DNA of 64,000 nt from Pedobacter sp. AK013 (GCF_014205835.1 NZ_JACHCQ010000011.1:82064-146063), one strand, 5' to 3'; positions 1-8,785 are shown, counted from the stretch's first letter. Notes: generated by a model not told the origin, from the letters alone. Translations and numbers: made by a program.

Positions 1-60
1 TCGGCCAAATCGGCTAAAATGCTCCCATTCGGGCATATGATCCATGTCATCAAATTCCAT
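1..60 (-). CDS. N-terminal fragment of an unidentified protein, running off the left edge
   Basis: An ATG at 60..58 on the minus strand opens a frame that stays open to the window edge. Its 20 codons begin MEFDDMDHMPEWEHF, an acidic, methionine-rich start. No family can be named from so little sequence. It is transcribed in the same direction as the methyltransferase, whose stop lies about 70 bases upstream of this start, so the two could share a transcript. It could also be a chance open frame. Confidence 0.4.
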   Translation of the reverse strand, partial: MEFDDMDHMPEWEHFSRFGR

Positions 61-127
61 ATTTTTCAAAATTTTTTACGTTATGGTACGTAAGAGAGTG
101 TAATATATTAATTTTCAATGAAAAAGA

Positions 128-1309
128 CTAAGCATCAATCAATGGCGCCCGGCGAGAACCATCATATAATTCATATTCCAGTAAACGACAATCTAATTTA
201 CCATTATAAAATTCAATTTTTTTAGTAGCCTTTAATCCAATTTTCTTTGCAAGATCAGGGTTTCCTGTGAAAATATACCCCGAATAGCCCTTACATTTCG
301 TTTTCATAAAATCCCCCATGCGTTTATAGGTCAGTTCCAGCTTGCTGTGCACGCCTAAACGTTCGCCATACTCCGGATTAAAAACTACCACACCTTTGCC
401 ATCTTCAGGAATTGGCGTTAATTCAAAATCGCAGACTTCAAATTCAATTAAAGTATCCACACCTGCAGTTTTAGCATTTCTACGGGTTACTTCAACTGCA
501 TCTTCCGAAAGATCTGAAGCTACAATTTTAAGGTCAATATTTTTAATTACCTGGTCTTTTAAAATTCGGCGTTCAGCAAAAAAATCTTCTTCATTATAAC
601 CTAAGATATGCATAAAACCATAATTCATGCGGTATAACCCCGGAGCACGGTTAGTGGCAATCAGTGCTGCTTCGATAGCTAAAGTTCCTGAACCGCACAT
701 GGGGTTAATAAATGGCGATTTTTTATCCCACTTGGTGGCTAAAATAACTCCTGCGGCCAAAGCTTCTAACATGGGTGCCTTTCCGGGGATTTTGCGGTAA
801 CCGTGTTTGGCAAGGGTTTCGCCAGAAGTATCCATAAAAACATCTGCATCAGCATCTTTCCAGTATAAATGCACGACCGTTTTATTTGCGTCTGATCCAG
901 AGTTAGGCCTGATGCCTTTTTTCTCTTTCATGCGGTCTACAATGGCATCCTTAACTTTTAAGTTAGCAAAAAGGGGGGTGGTAATATTTGGGTTATCAAC
1001 ATTTGAGGTTACAGAGAAATAACCCGAAAAATCAATTAGTTCTTCCCACTCAATAGCTGCAATTTCGTTGTATAAATCATCAGGCGTAATGGCTTTGAAA
1101 CTTTTTATGGCATATAGGATCTGACTGGCACAGCGTAAGTTCAAATTTAGCTTAATACACTCTGTAAGGGTAATATTAAGCTCAACGCCTGTAGCAAAAG
1201 ACCGCTCGATGGTATAGCCTAAAGCCGTAACTTCTTCTTGTAAATAAGGCGAAAGGCGCTTATTGCAGGTAATAATTACCTTGCTTTTATTGTGGAAAAC
1301 TTGCATCAT
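128..1309 (-). CDS. THUMP-domain class I SAM-dependent RNA methyltransferase (RlmL/YpsC-like)
   Basis: Predicted to transfer a methyl group from S-adenosylmethionine to a guanine N2 of structured RNA, probably 23S rRNA, in the cytoplasm. The 393-residue protein has a THUMP-type RNA-binding region (about residues 45-160) followed by a Rossmann methyltransferase fold. SAM-binding motif I is PMCGSGT (203-209). The catalytic motif is NPEYGERLG (311-319), a variant of the usual NPPYG. These motifs define the family, which is often mislabelled as a DNA adenine methylase. It lacks the second methyltransferase domain of long enterobacterial RlmL, so the length fits the short form. Two Met codons are adjacent at the start (1309 and 1306). 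It is divergent from the DUF3127 gene. The family is secure; the exact RNA target is inferred. Confidence 0.88.
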   Translation of the reverse strand: MMQVFHNKSKVIITCNKRLSPYLQEEVTALGYTIERSFATGVELNITLTECIKLNLNLRCASQILYAIKSFKAITPDDLYNEIAAIEWEELIDFSGYFSVTSNVDNPNITTPLFANLKVKDAIVDRMKEKKGIRPNSGSDANKTVVHLYWKDADADVFMDTSGETLAKHGYRKIPGKAPMLEALAAGVILATKWDKKSPFINPMCGSGTLAIEAALIATNRAPGLYRMNYGFMHILGYNEEDFFAERRILKDQVIKNIDLKIVASDLSEDAVEVTRRNAKTAGVDTLIEFEVCDFELTPIPEDGKGVVVFNPEYGERLGVHSKLELTYKRMGDFMKTKCKGYSGYIFTGNPDLAKKIGLKATKKIEFYNGKLDCRLLEYELYDGSRRAPLIDA

Positions 1310-1377
1310 AATATATGCGAAGTTATCAATAAAATTATAGAGATTTGATGTTTATAGTACATTAAGTAGTATTAGAT

Positions 1378-1743
1378 ATGGAAATTAAAGGAAAAGTACA
1401 CGAAGTAGGTGCCACACAACAAGTAAGTGAAACGTTTAAAAAACGTGATTTAATAGTAGAATACGCAGAAAACCCAACATACCCAGAATATATCCGTTTT
1501 GAGGCTTTACAAGATAAAACTGCATTATTAGATACATTTAAAGCGGGCGATGAGGTTGAGGTTTTCTTTAATTTACGTGGTCGCCCTTGGACAGATAAAA
1601 CAGGTAAAACATCATATTTTAACAGTTTGGTTATTTGGCGTATAAATGCAGTTGCAGCAGGTGCTCCGGCCGCTACGCCAGCTTATGCAGCTCCGGTTGA
1701 TGTAAGCAATGCACCAGGTGAAGATGATGATTTGCCTTTCTAA
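1378..1743 (+). CDS. DUF3127 protein, small OB-fold-like protein with an SSB-like acidic tail
   Basis: A 121-residue protein matching the DUF3127 family, common in Bacteroidota and without an established function. The first 90 residues (MEIKGKVHEVGATQQVSETFKKR and on) look like a compact beta-rich domain of the OB type. An Ala/Pro-rich linker follows (about 92-112), then the tail GEDDDLPF. That tail closely resembles the C-terminal DDDIPF tip of single-stranded DNA-binding proteins, which recruits repair and replication partners. I infer a nucleic-acid role from the fold and tail only. The gene stands alone: it diverges from the methyltransferase at 1309 and is followed by its own terminator. 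Confidence 0.85.
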   Translation: MEIKGKVHEVGATQQVSETFKKRDLIVEYAENPTYPEYIRFEALQDKTALLDTFKAGDEVEVFFNLRGRPWTDKTGKTSYFNSLVIWRINAVAAGAPAATPAYAAPVDVSNAPGEDDDLPF

Positions 1744-1778
1744 ATAAAGAATCTTTTTTAAGCAAACAATTTTGAACC

Positions 1779-1808
1779 ATGCCGAGGCTTTAGCCCCGGC
1801 ATTTTTTT
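1779..1808 (+). terminator. Rho-independent terminator after the DUF3127 gene
   Basis: Arms TGCCGAGGCT and AGCCCCGGCA surround a two-base loop (one mismatch) and are followed by a run of seven T. It lies 36 bases past the stop codon. Confidence 0.85.
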
Positions 1809-1825
1809 GCCCTTTTGCCAGACGT

Positions 1826-1865
1826 CCGAAGTTTATCTGGCGCATTACACAGCAAACTTCGGATG
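1826..1865. repeat. Imperfect inverted repeat, function unknown
   Basis: GTCCGAAGTTT and AAACTTCGGAT face each other across about 18 bases in the gap before the histidine kinase. There is no T run, so it is not an obvious terminator. It may be a dispersed palindrome. Confidence 0.45.
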
Positions 1866-1998
1866 CCTTTCCCACGTTCAGCGCTGTTAAAATATGTTAA
1901 AAACAAACACTTCGCTTAGCTAATGAGTATTTTTGATATCTGTTTAGATTTAAGAAGATTATGCCCTGGTTTTTTTAGCTTTAAAACCAATCTAGTTC

Positions 1999-3819
1999 AT
2001 GAAGAAAAAGAGTTTTTGGTTAATTACCGTTTTAATGACGGTGGCTTTGCTTGGTGTTTTTGTAATGCAGCTGTATTACATCAGGGAATCGTATAAACTA
2101 AAATCTCAACTTTTTGATGAGCAGGTAAACCAAACGCTAACATCGGTAGTAAATAAAATACAACGGAGAAATGTTGCTGATCACCTAAACCGGAAAGATG
2201 CTGAAAATAAGTTAAAGCAGTTACAGGATTCCAGACAACGGGCCTTAGATATTAAGGATTTACGCCAACAGTACGTACAGGAGGCAGAGCTGCGGCAAGC
2301 CGAACGGGAAAACCAGATCGAAAGTTACCTGAACCAACAAGATAGTATTATCCGTGTATCTTATCGGGCACCAAATGTGATTTCTGAACGGGAATATACT
2401 TCGTTGAGTTCGAAAAACGGTGACAAGCTGGATTTGCAGATGGATGCGATTATTGATATTAAGAGCCTTATTTTAAAAGGCTATAGCATGCGTACAAAAC
2501 CTTTTAGCGCACCGCCAAAAGCATTCGAATTTAAAAGTCTGCAGAGTTTGCCCGATACATTAAGATATCTGGTTTTTGATCCCCGGGATGGTAGCCCTGG
2601 TTTTGCAAATGTTCCTAAAATTCCTAATGATTTACAGAAAAAATTTAAGCGTGAAGATGAGATTGAACGGAAAAAATTAGAACTTAAAATTGCAGCACTG
2701 GGTAAGGATACTTTTTCGTACACCCGATCGAGTGTGGTTGAGGATGTATCTAAAGAACTGCAGGAAACCAATGTGCCAATTTATAAACGTATTAATTTTA
2801 GTTCTTTAGATCGTTTATTAAAGCAAGAGCTCCTTGCTAATAATATTTCATTAGCGCCTTCTTACCGCATTTCGTTGGCCAGAAAAGATTCGACCATTTT
2901 TATGATGGCTTCTAACGTTAAAGGAGAGTTTTTGCCCGAAAATACCTATAAAACACCTTTGTTTGGAAACGATATCTTTCGCGATCCCGGGATGCTATTA
3001 GTCAGTTTTCCGAATAAAAATTCGGCTATTATATCTAATCTAAGTGTTACGCTTGCCTCATCAATTGGCTTGTTACTGGTACTTGTTTTTATTTTCTCTT
3101 ATACCTTGTATGCTATTTTGAAGCAGAAAAAACTGTCGGAAATGAAAACAGATTTCATTAATAACATGACGCACGAATTTAAAACCCCTGTGGCTACCAT
3201 AATGATTGCCAGTGAGGCTTTGAAAGATCCGGAGGTTACAGAAGATAAAGCCAGGTTAAAACGCTTGGCAGGGATTATTTATGATGAAAATGTTCGCCTG
3301 GGTAGTCATATCGAGCGTGTTTTAAGTATAGCCCGTTTAGAAAAAGGCGAGCTTAAAATGGAGAATAACGAAGTAGATGTGAACGATTTGATTGTGATTG
3401 TGCTGGATAGCATGGAATTGCAGTTACAGAAAAGGAATGCTATTGTTAATGTACATACCGATGCAGAAAATGCCGTTGTATATGGCGATGAACTCCATCT
3501 GTCTAATGTAATTTATAACCTGATTGATAATGCCAATAAATACAGTAGTGATACGCCAGAGATTACCATTACTACCCGCAATGCCGGCAAGAATTTAATT
3601 ATCGAAATAGCAGATAAAGGCATTGGGATGACCAAGGAACAGTCTAAACGGATTTTCGATCAGTTTTATAGGGTGCCAACAGGTAATTTGCACGATGTTA
3701 AAGGTTTTGGCCTAGGTTTAAATTATGTTCAGGATATTATTAAGAAATTGAACGGAACGGTTAAGGTAAGTAGCGAAAAAGATAGAGGAACAACGTTCGA
3801 AATATCTTTACCTTTATAA
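1999..3819 (+). CDS. Membrane sensor histidine kinase
   Basis: A 606-residue two-component sensor. A first membrane segment (about residues 6-27) is followed by a long periplasmic part (28-350) with coiled-coil-like Gln/Arg/Glu-rich stretches near 30-110. A second membrane segment (about 350-373) leads into the kinase core. The phospho-acceptor motif is NNMTHEFKTP with His392. The ATP-binding domain has the N box (NLIDNANKYS), the G1 box (ADKGIGM) and G2 (GFGLGLNYV). The response-regulator gene begins 311 bases downstream, so the two probably form a pair in the style of Bacteroides RprX/RprY. The signal cannot be read from the sequence. Confidence 0.9.
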   Translation: MKKKSFWLITVLMTVALLGVFVMQLYYIRESYKLKSQLFDEQVNQTLTSVVNKIQRRNVADHLNRKDAENKLKQLQDSRQRALDIKDLRQQYVQEAELRQAERENQIESYLNQQDSIIRVSYRAPNVISEREYTSLSSKNGDKLDLQMDAIIDIKSLILKGYSMRTKPFSAPPKAFEFKSLQSLPDTLRYLVFDPRDGSPGFANVPKIPNDLQKKFKREDEIERKKLELKIAALGKDTFSYTRSSVVEDVSKELQETNVPIYKRINFSSLDRLLKQELLANNISLAPSYRISLARKDSTIFMMASNVKGEFLPENTYKTPLFGNDIFRDPGMLLVSFPNKNSAIISNLSVTLASSIGLLLVLVFIFSYTLYAILKQKKLSEMKTDFINNMTHEFKTPVATIMIASEALKDPEVTEDKARLKRLAGIIYDENVRLGSHIERVLSIARLEKGELKMENNEVDVNDLIVIVLDSMELQLQKRNAIVNVHTDAENAVVYGDELHLSNVIYNLIDNANKYSSDTPEITITTRNAGKNLIIEIADKGIGMTKEQSKRIFDQFYRVPTGNLHDVKGFGLGLNYVQDIIKKLNGTVKVSSEKDRGTTFEISLPL

Positions 3820-4130
3820 ATAGTTAAACATCGTTACAAAAGCTTGCCCTATTGATACATTAAAATAAAACGGGTTTAATTTGGCTAATAAAGTAGAGTA
3901 TTCATTTAATCTGCAACATAAATTAAACCGTTATGCATATTCAGGATCAAACTTTCAATGTGGCTAATGCCACGTATGTGAATAAAAATAAGAAAATGAA
4001 ACCATCATGATTTTTCAAATCACACAGCGGGATGAATAAACGGCTCAAGCCTTCTTGAACACCGTTAAAACATCTGCATTGGTGAAAAATCTGATAGCTT
4101 CATTACCGATAAAAAACAAACTATATACCA
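3820..4130 (+). other. Gap between kinase and regulator, with a possible 25-codon leader ORF
   Basis: This 311-base gap has no long gene. It contains an inverted repeat GGTTTAAT...ATTAAACC near 3880-3930. A short frame at 3933..4010 starts MHIQDQTFNVAN and ends in TGA; a small GTGGC...GCCAC hairpin lies inside it. The frame has no clear ribosome binding site. It could be a small peptide, a leader or chance. The gap probably also holds a promoter for the response regulator. Confidence 0.3.
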
Positions 4131-4826
4131 ATGAAAAAAATACTTCTGGTAGAAGACGACCCAAATTTAGGTTTACTGTTGCAAGACTATTTGCAGTTAA
4201 AAGGCAAGTTTGATGTAGTGTTATGCACCGATGGTGAGGATGGATTGAGAGCATTTAATAAGCAGAACTTCGATTTATGCATTTTAGATGTGATGATGCC
4301 TAAAAAAGATGGTTTTACCTTGGGTAAAGATATTAGAAAGGTAAATACACAGGTACCTATTATTTTTGCAACGGCTAAAACCATGTTAGAAGATAAATCT
4401 GCTGCCTATGATTTAGGTGGCGATGATTATATTACCAAACCTTTCCGTATAGAAGAGTTACTACTGCGTATTAACGCGATGTTTAAACGCATAGCCAATA
4501 AAACAGATCAGAATGATGAGGCTGCCGAAACACAGTTTTCCATCGGTCAATATCATTTCGATTATACTACGCAGATTATTACCGATAATGATAATCAGCA
4601 AAAACTATCTACCAAAGAAGCCGAGCTGTTGCGTTTATTGTGTTTGAAAAAAAATACCGTTTTAACCCGTGAAGAGGCTCTGTTAAGTATCTGGCATGAT
4701 GATAATTACTTTAATGGAAGAAGTATGGATGTGTTTTTAAGTAAGTTACGTAAATACCTAAGGGCCGACCCGACAGTAGAAATTATTAACGTGCACGGAA
4801 AAGGCTATAAGCTTTTGGTAAGTTAA
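4131..4826 (+). CDS. OmpR/PhoB-family response regulator
   Basis: A 231-residue DNA-binding response regulator. The receiver domain (about residues 3-118) has the acidic pair in LLVEDDPNLG, the phospho-acceptor Asp53 in LDVMMPKKDG, the conserved Thr/Ala in IIFATAK and Lys in ITKPF. The C-terminal winged-helix domain (about 135-230) has the OmpR pattern, with LSTKEAELLRLL and a closing HGKGYKLLVS. It is the probable partner of the upstream kinase. Regulated genes are not evident from the window. The 311-base gap is unusual for such a pair and suggests separate control of the regulator. Confidence 0.92.
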   Translation: MKKILLVEDDPNLGLLLQDYLQLKGKFDVVLCTDGEDGLRAFNKQNFDLCILDVMMPKKDGFTLGKDIRKVNTQVPIIFATAKTMLEDKSAAYDLGGDDYITKPFRIEELLLRINAMFKRIANKTDQNDEAAETQFSIGQYHFDYTTQIITDNDNQQKLSTKEAELLRLLCLKKNTVLTREEALLSIWHDDNYFNGRSMDVFLSKLRKYLRADPTVEIINVHGKGYKLLVS

Positions 4827-4885
4827 ATTAACTAGACCAATCGTCCTTCTGAACTTATTTCAGGGTCATCATGATGCCGATTTAT

Positions 4886-4954
4886 CGTCATTTCGACTGG
4901 AGTGCAGCGGAATGGAGAAATCTTTTATGGATCTCTCCGCTACGGTCGAGACGG
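4886..4954. repeat. Dispersed palindromic repeat (CGTCATTTCGAC family)
   Basis: CGTCATTTCGAC at 4886 faces GTCGAGACG near 4945. Inner arms GGAGAAATC and GATCTCTCC form a further stem. A second copy lies at 57158..57278. It sits between the convergent response regulator and mqnD, where it may also end transcription. Confidence 0.7.
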
Positions 4955-4963
4955 ATCGATGAA

Positions 4964-5812
4964 TTAGATATACAAATTCTCCTGAATAGCAGGAATGATA
5001 TTCCGCTCCTGGGCAAGTTTAAATAGGGTATCAACCGCTTTACGGCCTTCTTCGCCAAGGTTTATGCTATATTTATTTACATATAATTCGATGTGTTTGT
5101 ACATCACACTTTCTTCCATAGCCTGGGCGTGCTGGCGGATAAAATCGATTCCCGATTTTGGATGTGCAAAAGCAAACTCTACCGATTGGCGGACTAAGCG
5201 GTTCACCTTTAATTGAAGATCGTGTTCTAAATTACGGTTAATTACGATTCCGCCTAATGGAATGGCACAACCCGTTAGTTTTTCCCAATAATCGCCTAAA
5301 TCAACTATTTTAGTTAAGCCCTTATCCTGATAGGTAAACCTGTTTTCGTGAATAATCAGGCCTAAATCGATCTGCTCATTAAGTAAAGCCGATTCAATTT
5401 CCGAAAAAATAAGTTCTTGTTTGTTTTGTAATTGGGGATAAGCAATTCCCAACAAGAAATTTGCAGTAGTATACTTTCCTGGTATCCCAATTTTGAGTTT
5501 CGCGTTGGGGCTGTGGAGTTGAGGGTCTGCTGAACCTTCAAAATGATTTTTGCTAATTAATAACGGGCCAACGCCAAAGCCCAGGGCACTACCGGCATCT
5601 AATAAAGCATATTGGTTGGCTACATAAGCAAATGCATGAAAGCTTAATTTGGTAATGTCTAATTCGCCCCGAAGTGCCTTTTGGTTTAAGGTTTCTACAT
5701 CATCATAAGAAACCTCAAATTCTAACCCTTCCGTATCAATTTTATGGTGAATTAGTGCATCGAAAATAAATGTATCGTTAGGGCAGGGAGAAAATCCAAG
5801 TGTAAGTTTCAT
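4964..5812 (-). CDS. mqnD: 1,4-dihydroxy-6-naphthoate synthase
   Basis: Converts cyclic dehypoxanthinyl futalosine to 1,4-dihydroxy-6-naphthoate in the futalosine pathway to menaquinone, in the cytoplasm. The 282-residue protein begins with the family signature LTLGFSPCPNDTFIFDAL and continues with DVETLNQKALRGELDITKLSFHAF, typical of the MqnA/MqnD periplasmic-binding-protein-like fold. Length matches MqnD. The futalosine hydrolase mqnB lies 118 bases upstream on the same strand, so the two consecutive-pathway genes are probably co-regulated. The other mqn genes are outside the window. The two genes together indicate the futalosine rather than the classical Men route. Confidence 0.92.
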   Translation of the reverse strand: MKLTLGFSPCPNDTFIFDALIHHKIDTEGLEFEVSYDDVETLNQKALRGELDITKLSFHAFAYVANQYALLDAGSALGFGVGPLLISKNHFEGSADPQLHSPNAKLKIGIPGKYTTANFLLGIAYPQLQNKQELIFSEIESALLNEQIDLGLIIHENRFTYQDKGLTKIVDLGDYWEKLTGCAIPLGGIVINRNLEHDLQLKVNRLVRQSVEFAFAHPKSGIDFIRQHAQAMEESVMYKHIELYVNKYSINLGEEGRKAVDTLFKLAQERNIIPAIQENLYI

Positions 5813-5930
5813 CTATTTATTTTTTTGTTTTCAGTTGTTAGATGGAGCCTTTGACAATTAAAATAATTATTTTAATTGTGTCGGGTTCATAAATCAAAAT
5901 TAAGTACTGCGATAAACTAATCGGTCATAA

Positions 5931-6554
5931 TCAGTTCATTTCTCCAACAAAAGCAATGGCCCAATCGTTTAAGTTTTTAATGGCCAAACCAATTTTCCAA
6001 TTGTCTTTATTTCTTGGTTCTACATAATTAGATATACTTCTGATCTGTAAACTAGCTATATTTAACTGTTTACATGCATAAAAAACAGCGGCGCCTTCCA
6101 TACTTTCGGTAGTTGGATTTAACCTCCTCACTAAATTTTTGATACTTTTTTCGCTCCCCGTTACACAATTTACGGTTATGCCTTTTGCAATGGGTAGGTT
6201 AACGCTTTTTTGTGTTTTCGAAGTGTAATGGTTCTCACCAAAGCCTAAATCACTTATGGTTAAAAATTCATCTCCATTTTCAGCGCCCAGTTCAGCAAAA
6301 GTATCTTCAGTAATATTTAACACTGTACCTAAAGCTATATCCCGGGCGAAGCTTCCGGCGATGCCGAAATTTACCACAAGACTATATTTAGATGAAAGAT
6401 GTTTGCCAAGGGCAAAGGCTGTTGCTACCATTCCAACTCCGGTAATTAGCAAATCGAAATTTTTACTTTCAACAAAATCTCCATCTGGTAAATTAAAATG
6501 CTGGTAAAAGAAGGAAAGTTCGGCTTTTGTGGCAGCAACAATTAAAGTTTTCAT
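5931..6554 (-). CDS. mqnB: Futalosine hydrolase
   Basis: Splits futalosine into hypoxanthine and dehypoxanthine futalosine, one step of the futalosine menaquinone pathway. The 207-residue protein belongs to the nucleoside phosphorylase/MTA-SAH nucleosidase fold. Visible features are the start MKTLIVAATKAELSFF, the glycine-rich TGVGMVATAFALG, VNFGIAGSF, and the ribose-binding TTESMEGAAVFYAC, where the Met-Glu pair binds the ribose. A 5'-methylthioadenosine nucleosidase would look similar; the length and the mqnD neighbour favour MqnB. It is divergent from the pterin genes. Confidence 0.88.
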   Translation of the reverse strand: MKTLIVAATKAELSFFYQHFNLPDGDFVESKNFDLLITGVGMVATAFALGKHLSSKYSLVVNFGIAGSFARDIALGTVLNITEDTFAELGAENGDEFLTISDLGFGENHYTSKTQKSVNLPIAKGITVNCVTGSEKSIKNLVRRLNPTTESMEGAAVFYACKQLNIASLQIRSISNYVEPRNKDNWKIGLAIKNLNDWAIAFVGEMN

Positions 6555-6599
6555 AAAGTAAAGTTAGCAGATTGTTTTCGTTAAAATTTAGGTTTTATG

Positions 6600-6634
6600 T
6601 AAGCTTTGGTCTTTAGTCTTTAAGCTTGAACCTT
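6600..6634 (+). repeat. Degenerate heptad repeat next to a promoter
   Basis: Five consecutive 7-mers read TAAGCTT, TGGTCTT, TAGTCTT, TAAGCTT and GAACCTT, sharing the pattern nnnnCTT. The array ends six bases before the -7 element at 6641. An array with the same placement lies upstream of lpxH at 59593..59634. Confidence 0.65.
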
Positions 6635-6640
6635 TATCTG

Positions 6641-6648
6641 TATATTTG
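6641..6648 (+). promoter_or_regulatory. Bacteroidota -7 promoter element for the pterin operon
   Basis: TATATTTG matches the TAnnTTTG consensus, 17 bases before the start codon at 6666. No good TTTG -33 element is present at the usual spacing; the heptad array occupies that space. Confidence 0.6.
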
Positions 6649-6665
6649 CATTTTATTTTATAATA

Positions 6666-7076
6666 ATGATTTACATCACGAGAAAAGCATCATTTAATGC
6701 GGCGCATAAATTGGCCCGTACCGATTGGGATGATGATAAAAACAATGAAGTTTATGGTAAATGTGCCAACCCCAACTGGCATGGCCATAACTATTGGTTA
6801 TATGTTACCGTTAAAGGCGAAGTGAATCCGGAAACAGGTTTTCTGGTTGATTTGAAATGGCTGAAAGACGTAATGAATGATTATGTGGTAGATAAGGTTG
6901 ATCATAAAAATCTAAATCTTGATGTAGATTTTATGAAAGGCAAGTTGGCTTCAACTGAAAATCTGGCCATCGAAATCTGGAAGCAACTTTGGGCTCCGAT
7001 TGCAGAGAGCGGTGCAGTTTTACATTGCGTAAAAATATACGAAACCGAAAATAATTTTGTTGAATACTTTGGTTAA
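6666..7076 (+). CDS. 6-pyruvoyltetrahydropterin synthase / 6-carboxytetrahydropterin synthase family enzyme
   Basis: A 136-residue PTPS/QueD-family enzyme that acts on dihydroneopterin triphosphate. Zinc ligands are the His in FNAAHKL and the two in HGHNY. The catalytic Cys is in YGKCANPNWHGHNY, and a conserved DHKNLN and a late TxEN (STENLAIEIW) follow. The YGKC-NPN-HGHNY form resembles eukaryotic-type PTPS. folE follows after 12 bases, so substrate and enzyme are produced from one operon. The product could be 6-carboxy-tetrahydropterin for queuosine or a tetrahydropterin cofactor; without queC/E/F nearby I cannot decide. Confidence 0.88.
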   Translation: MIYITRKASFNAAHKLARTDWDDDKNNEVYGKCANPNWHGHNYWLYVTVKGEVNPETGFLVDLKWLKDVMNDYVVDKVDHKNLNLDVDFMKGKLASTENLAIEIWKQLWAPIAESGAVLHCVKIYETENNFVEYFG

Positions 7077-7088
7077 AAACCTAAATTA

Positions 7089-7724
7089 ATGAGCGATAAA
7101 GACGTATTGAAAGGCGAATCGAGAGACGGTTATGTGAAAATAGACCGTTACAACGAAGATAAAATTGAAGCTGTAGCTACACATTATAAAGATATTCTTG
7201 GCCAGTTGGGTGAAAACCCCGAGCGCGAAGGCTTATTAAAAACACCTGAGCGCGTGGCTAAAGCATTACAATATTTAACACATGGTTACGATTTAAAACC
7301 TGATGAAATTCTGAGGGGCGCCATGTTTGAAGAGGATTATAGCCAAATGGTTGTGGTTAAGGATATTGAAGTGTATTCGATGTGCGAACACCATATGCTG
7401 CCTTTCTTCGGTAAAGCACATATCGCTTATATTCCTAACGGGCACATTGTTGGTCTAAGTAAAATTCCACGTGTAGTTGATGCCTTTGCCCGCCGTTTAC
7501 AAGTACAGGAACGTTTAACGAACGAAATTAGGGATTGTATCCAAAATACCCTTAGTCCGATGGGGGTTGCGGTGGTAATGGAATGCAGGCACTTATGTAT
7601 GTCTATGCGTGGTGTGCAAAAACAAAACTCGGTAACCACAACATCAGCCTTTACAGGAACTTTTTTAAGTAACGATAAAACGAGGGCTGAGTTTTTAAGG
7701 TTAATTACTGCAAGTTTAGATTAA
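7089..7724 (+). CDS. folE: GTP cyclohydrolase I
   Basis: Converts GTP to 7,8-dihydroneopterin triphosphate, the entry step of folate, pterin and queuosine synthesis. The 211-residue protein has the zinc and catalytic motif [19 protein letters not shown], the [20 protein letters not shown] signature, and the second zinc Cys in [11 protein letters not shown]. The C-terminal [10 protein letters not shown] is also conserved. Length and motifs are those of the homodecameric type I enzyme. It is the second gene of a two-gene operon with the PTPS/QueD gene. Confidence 0.95.
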   Translation: MSDKDVLKGESRDGYVKIDRYNEDKIEAVATHYKDILGQLGENPEREGLLKTPERVAKALQYLTHGYDLKPDEILRGAMFEEDYSQMVVVKDIEVYSMCEHHMLPFFGKAHIAYIPNGHIVGLSKIPRVVDAFARRLQVQERLTNEIRDCIQNTLSPMGVAVVMECRHLCMSMRGVQKQNSVTTTSAFTGTFLSNDKTRAEFLRLITASLD

Positions 7725-7903
7725 CCTTAATTAGAGAGTATCAAGTATCAAGATTTGGATGGTACACCAAATATAAAAAGGTATAGGTTAGGCTTTTAGA
7801 AAAACGCTTGACACTATGCTAACCATAGAACTTAAATGCATATCAAGTTAGGCACTTGGCATTCAACGCTGGCCGCCAAACGCGATACGCCAAACTAATT
7901 ATA

Positions 7904-8785
7904 ATGAAAGCATATATTTTTCCCGGACAGGGAGCACAGTTTGTAGGTATGGGTAAAGATCTTTATGAGCACCCCAAAGCTGCAGCTTTATTTGAACAGG
8001 CCAATGAAATTATCGGTTTCCGTATTAGCGATATTATGTTTAACGGAACAGATGAGGAGCTTAAACAAACCAATGTAACCCAACCAGCAATCTTTTTGCA
8101 TTCGGTTATTTTAGCCAAAGTGTTAGGCGATGATTTTAAACCAGATATGGTTGCAGGCCATTCCTTGGGCGAATTTTCGGCTTTAGTGGCTGCAAATGCA
8201 TTAAGCTTTGAAGATGGGTTAAAACTGGTTATTGCCCGTGCAAATGCCATGCAAAAAGCATGCGAGGCACAGCCATCAACCATGGCAGCTATTTTAGGTT
8301 TAGCTGATGATGTGGTTGAAAAAATCTGTGCTGAAATTGATGCCGTAGTCGTTCCTGCAAATTACAACTGCCCCGGGCAATTGGTAATTTCGGGCAGCAT
8401 AGAAGGGATTGATCTGGCTTGTGCTAAACTAACAGAAGCGGGAGCTAAAAGAGCTTTAAAATTAAATGTAGGCGGTGCATTCCACTCGCCTTTAATGGAA
8501 CCAGCGAAAATCGAATTACAGGCTGCCATTGAAGCTACCAATATTGCATCACCAATTTGCCCTGTTTATCAAAATGTTGATGCTAAGCCATATACAGATC
8601 CGGCAGAAATAAAATCTAATTTAATTAAACAATTAACAGGTGCTGTACGTTGGACACAGACAGTGGGTAACATGCTTGCCGATGGTGCAACAGAATTTGT
8701 AGAAGTTGGTCCGGGTAATGTGTTGCAGGGATTGGTTAAAAAAGTAAGTCGCGAAGTACAAACCAGTAGTGCTGCGATAGCTTAA
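7904..8785 (+). CDS. fabD: Malonyl-CoA:ACP transacylase
   Basis: Loads malonyl groups onto acyl carrier protein for fatty acid synthesis. Starting at the ATG at 7904 gives 293 residues beginning MKAYIFPGQGAQFVGMG, the normal N-terminus of the family. The frame is open upstream to 7856, but the extra 16 residues match nothing expected. The active-site serine is Ser87 in GHSLGEFSAL. The conserved His is in GAFHSPLM, and the C-terminal EVGPGNVLQGLVKK is typical. It is flanked by a 180-base leader region upstream and a terminator downstream, so it appears monocistronic and separate from the fab cluster. Confidence 0.93.
   Translation: MKAYIFPGQGAQFVGMGKDLYEHPKAAALFEQANEIIGFRISDIMFNGTDEELKQTNVTQPAIFLHSVILAKVLGDDFKPDMVAGHSLGEFSALVAANALSFEDGLKLVIARANAMQKACEAQPSTMAAILGLADDVVEKICAEIDAVVVPANYNCPGQLVISGSIEGIDLACAKLTEAGAKRALKLNVGGAFHSPLMEPAKIELQAAIEATNIASPICPVYQNVDAKPYTDPAEIKSNLIKQLTGAVRWTQTVGNMLADGATEFVEVGPGNVLQGLVKKVSREVQTSSAAIA

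Noticed and set aside
6666..7724. The PTPS/folE pair as a queuosine operon
   Set aside because: No queC, queE, queF or tgt nearby, and the PTPS motif fits other pterins equally well.
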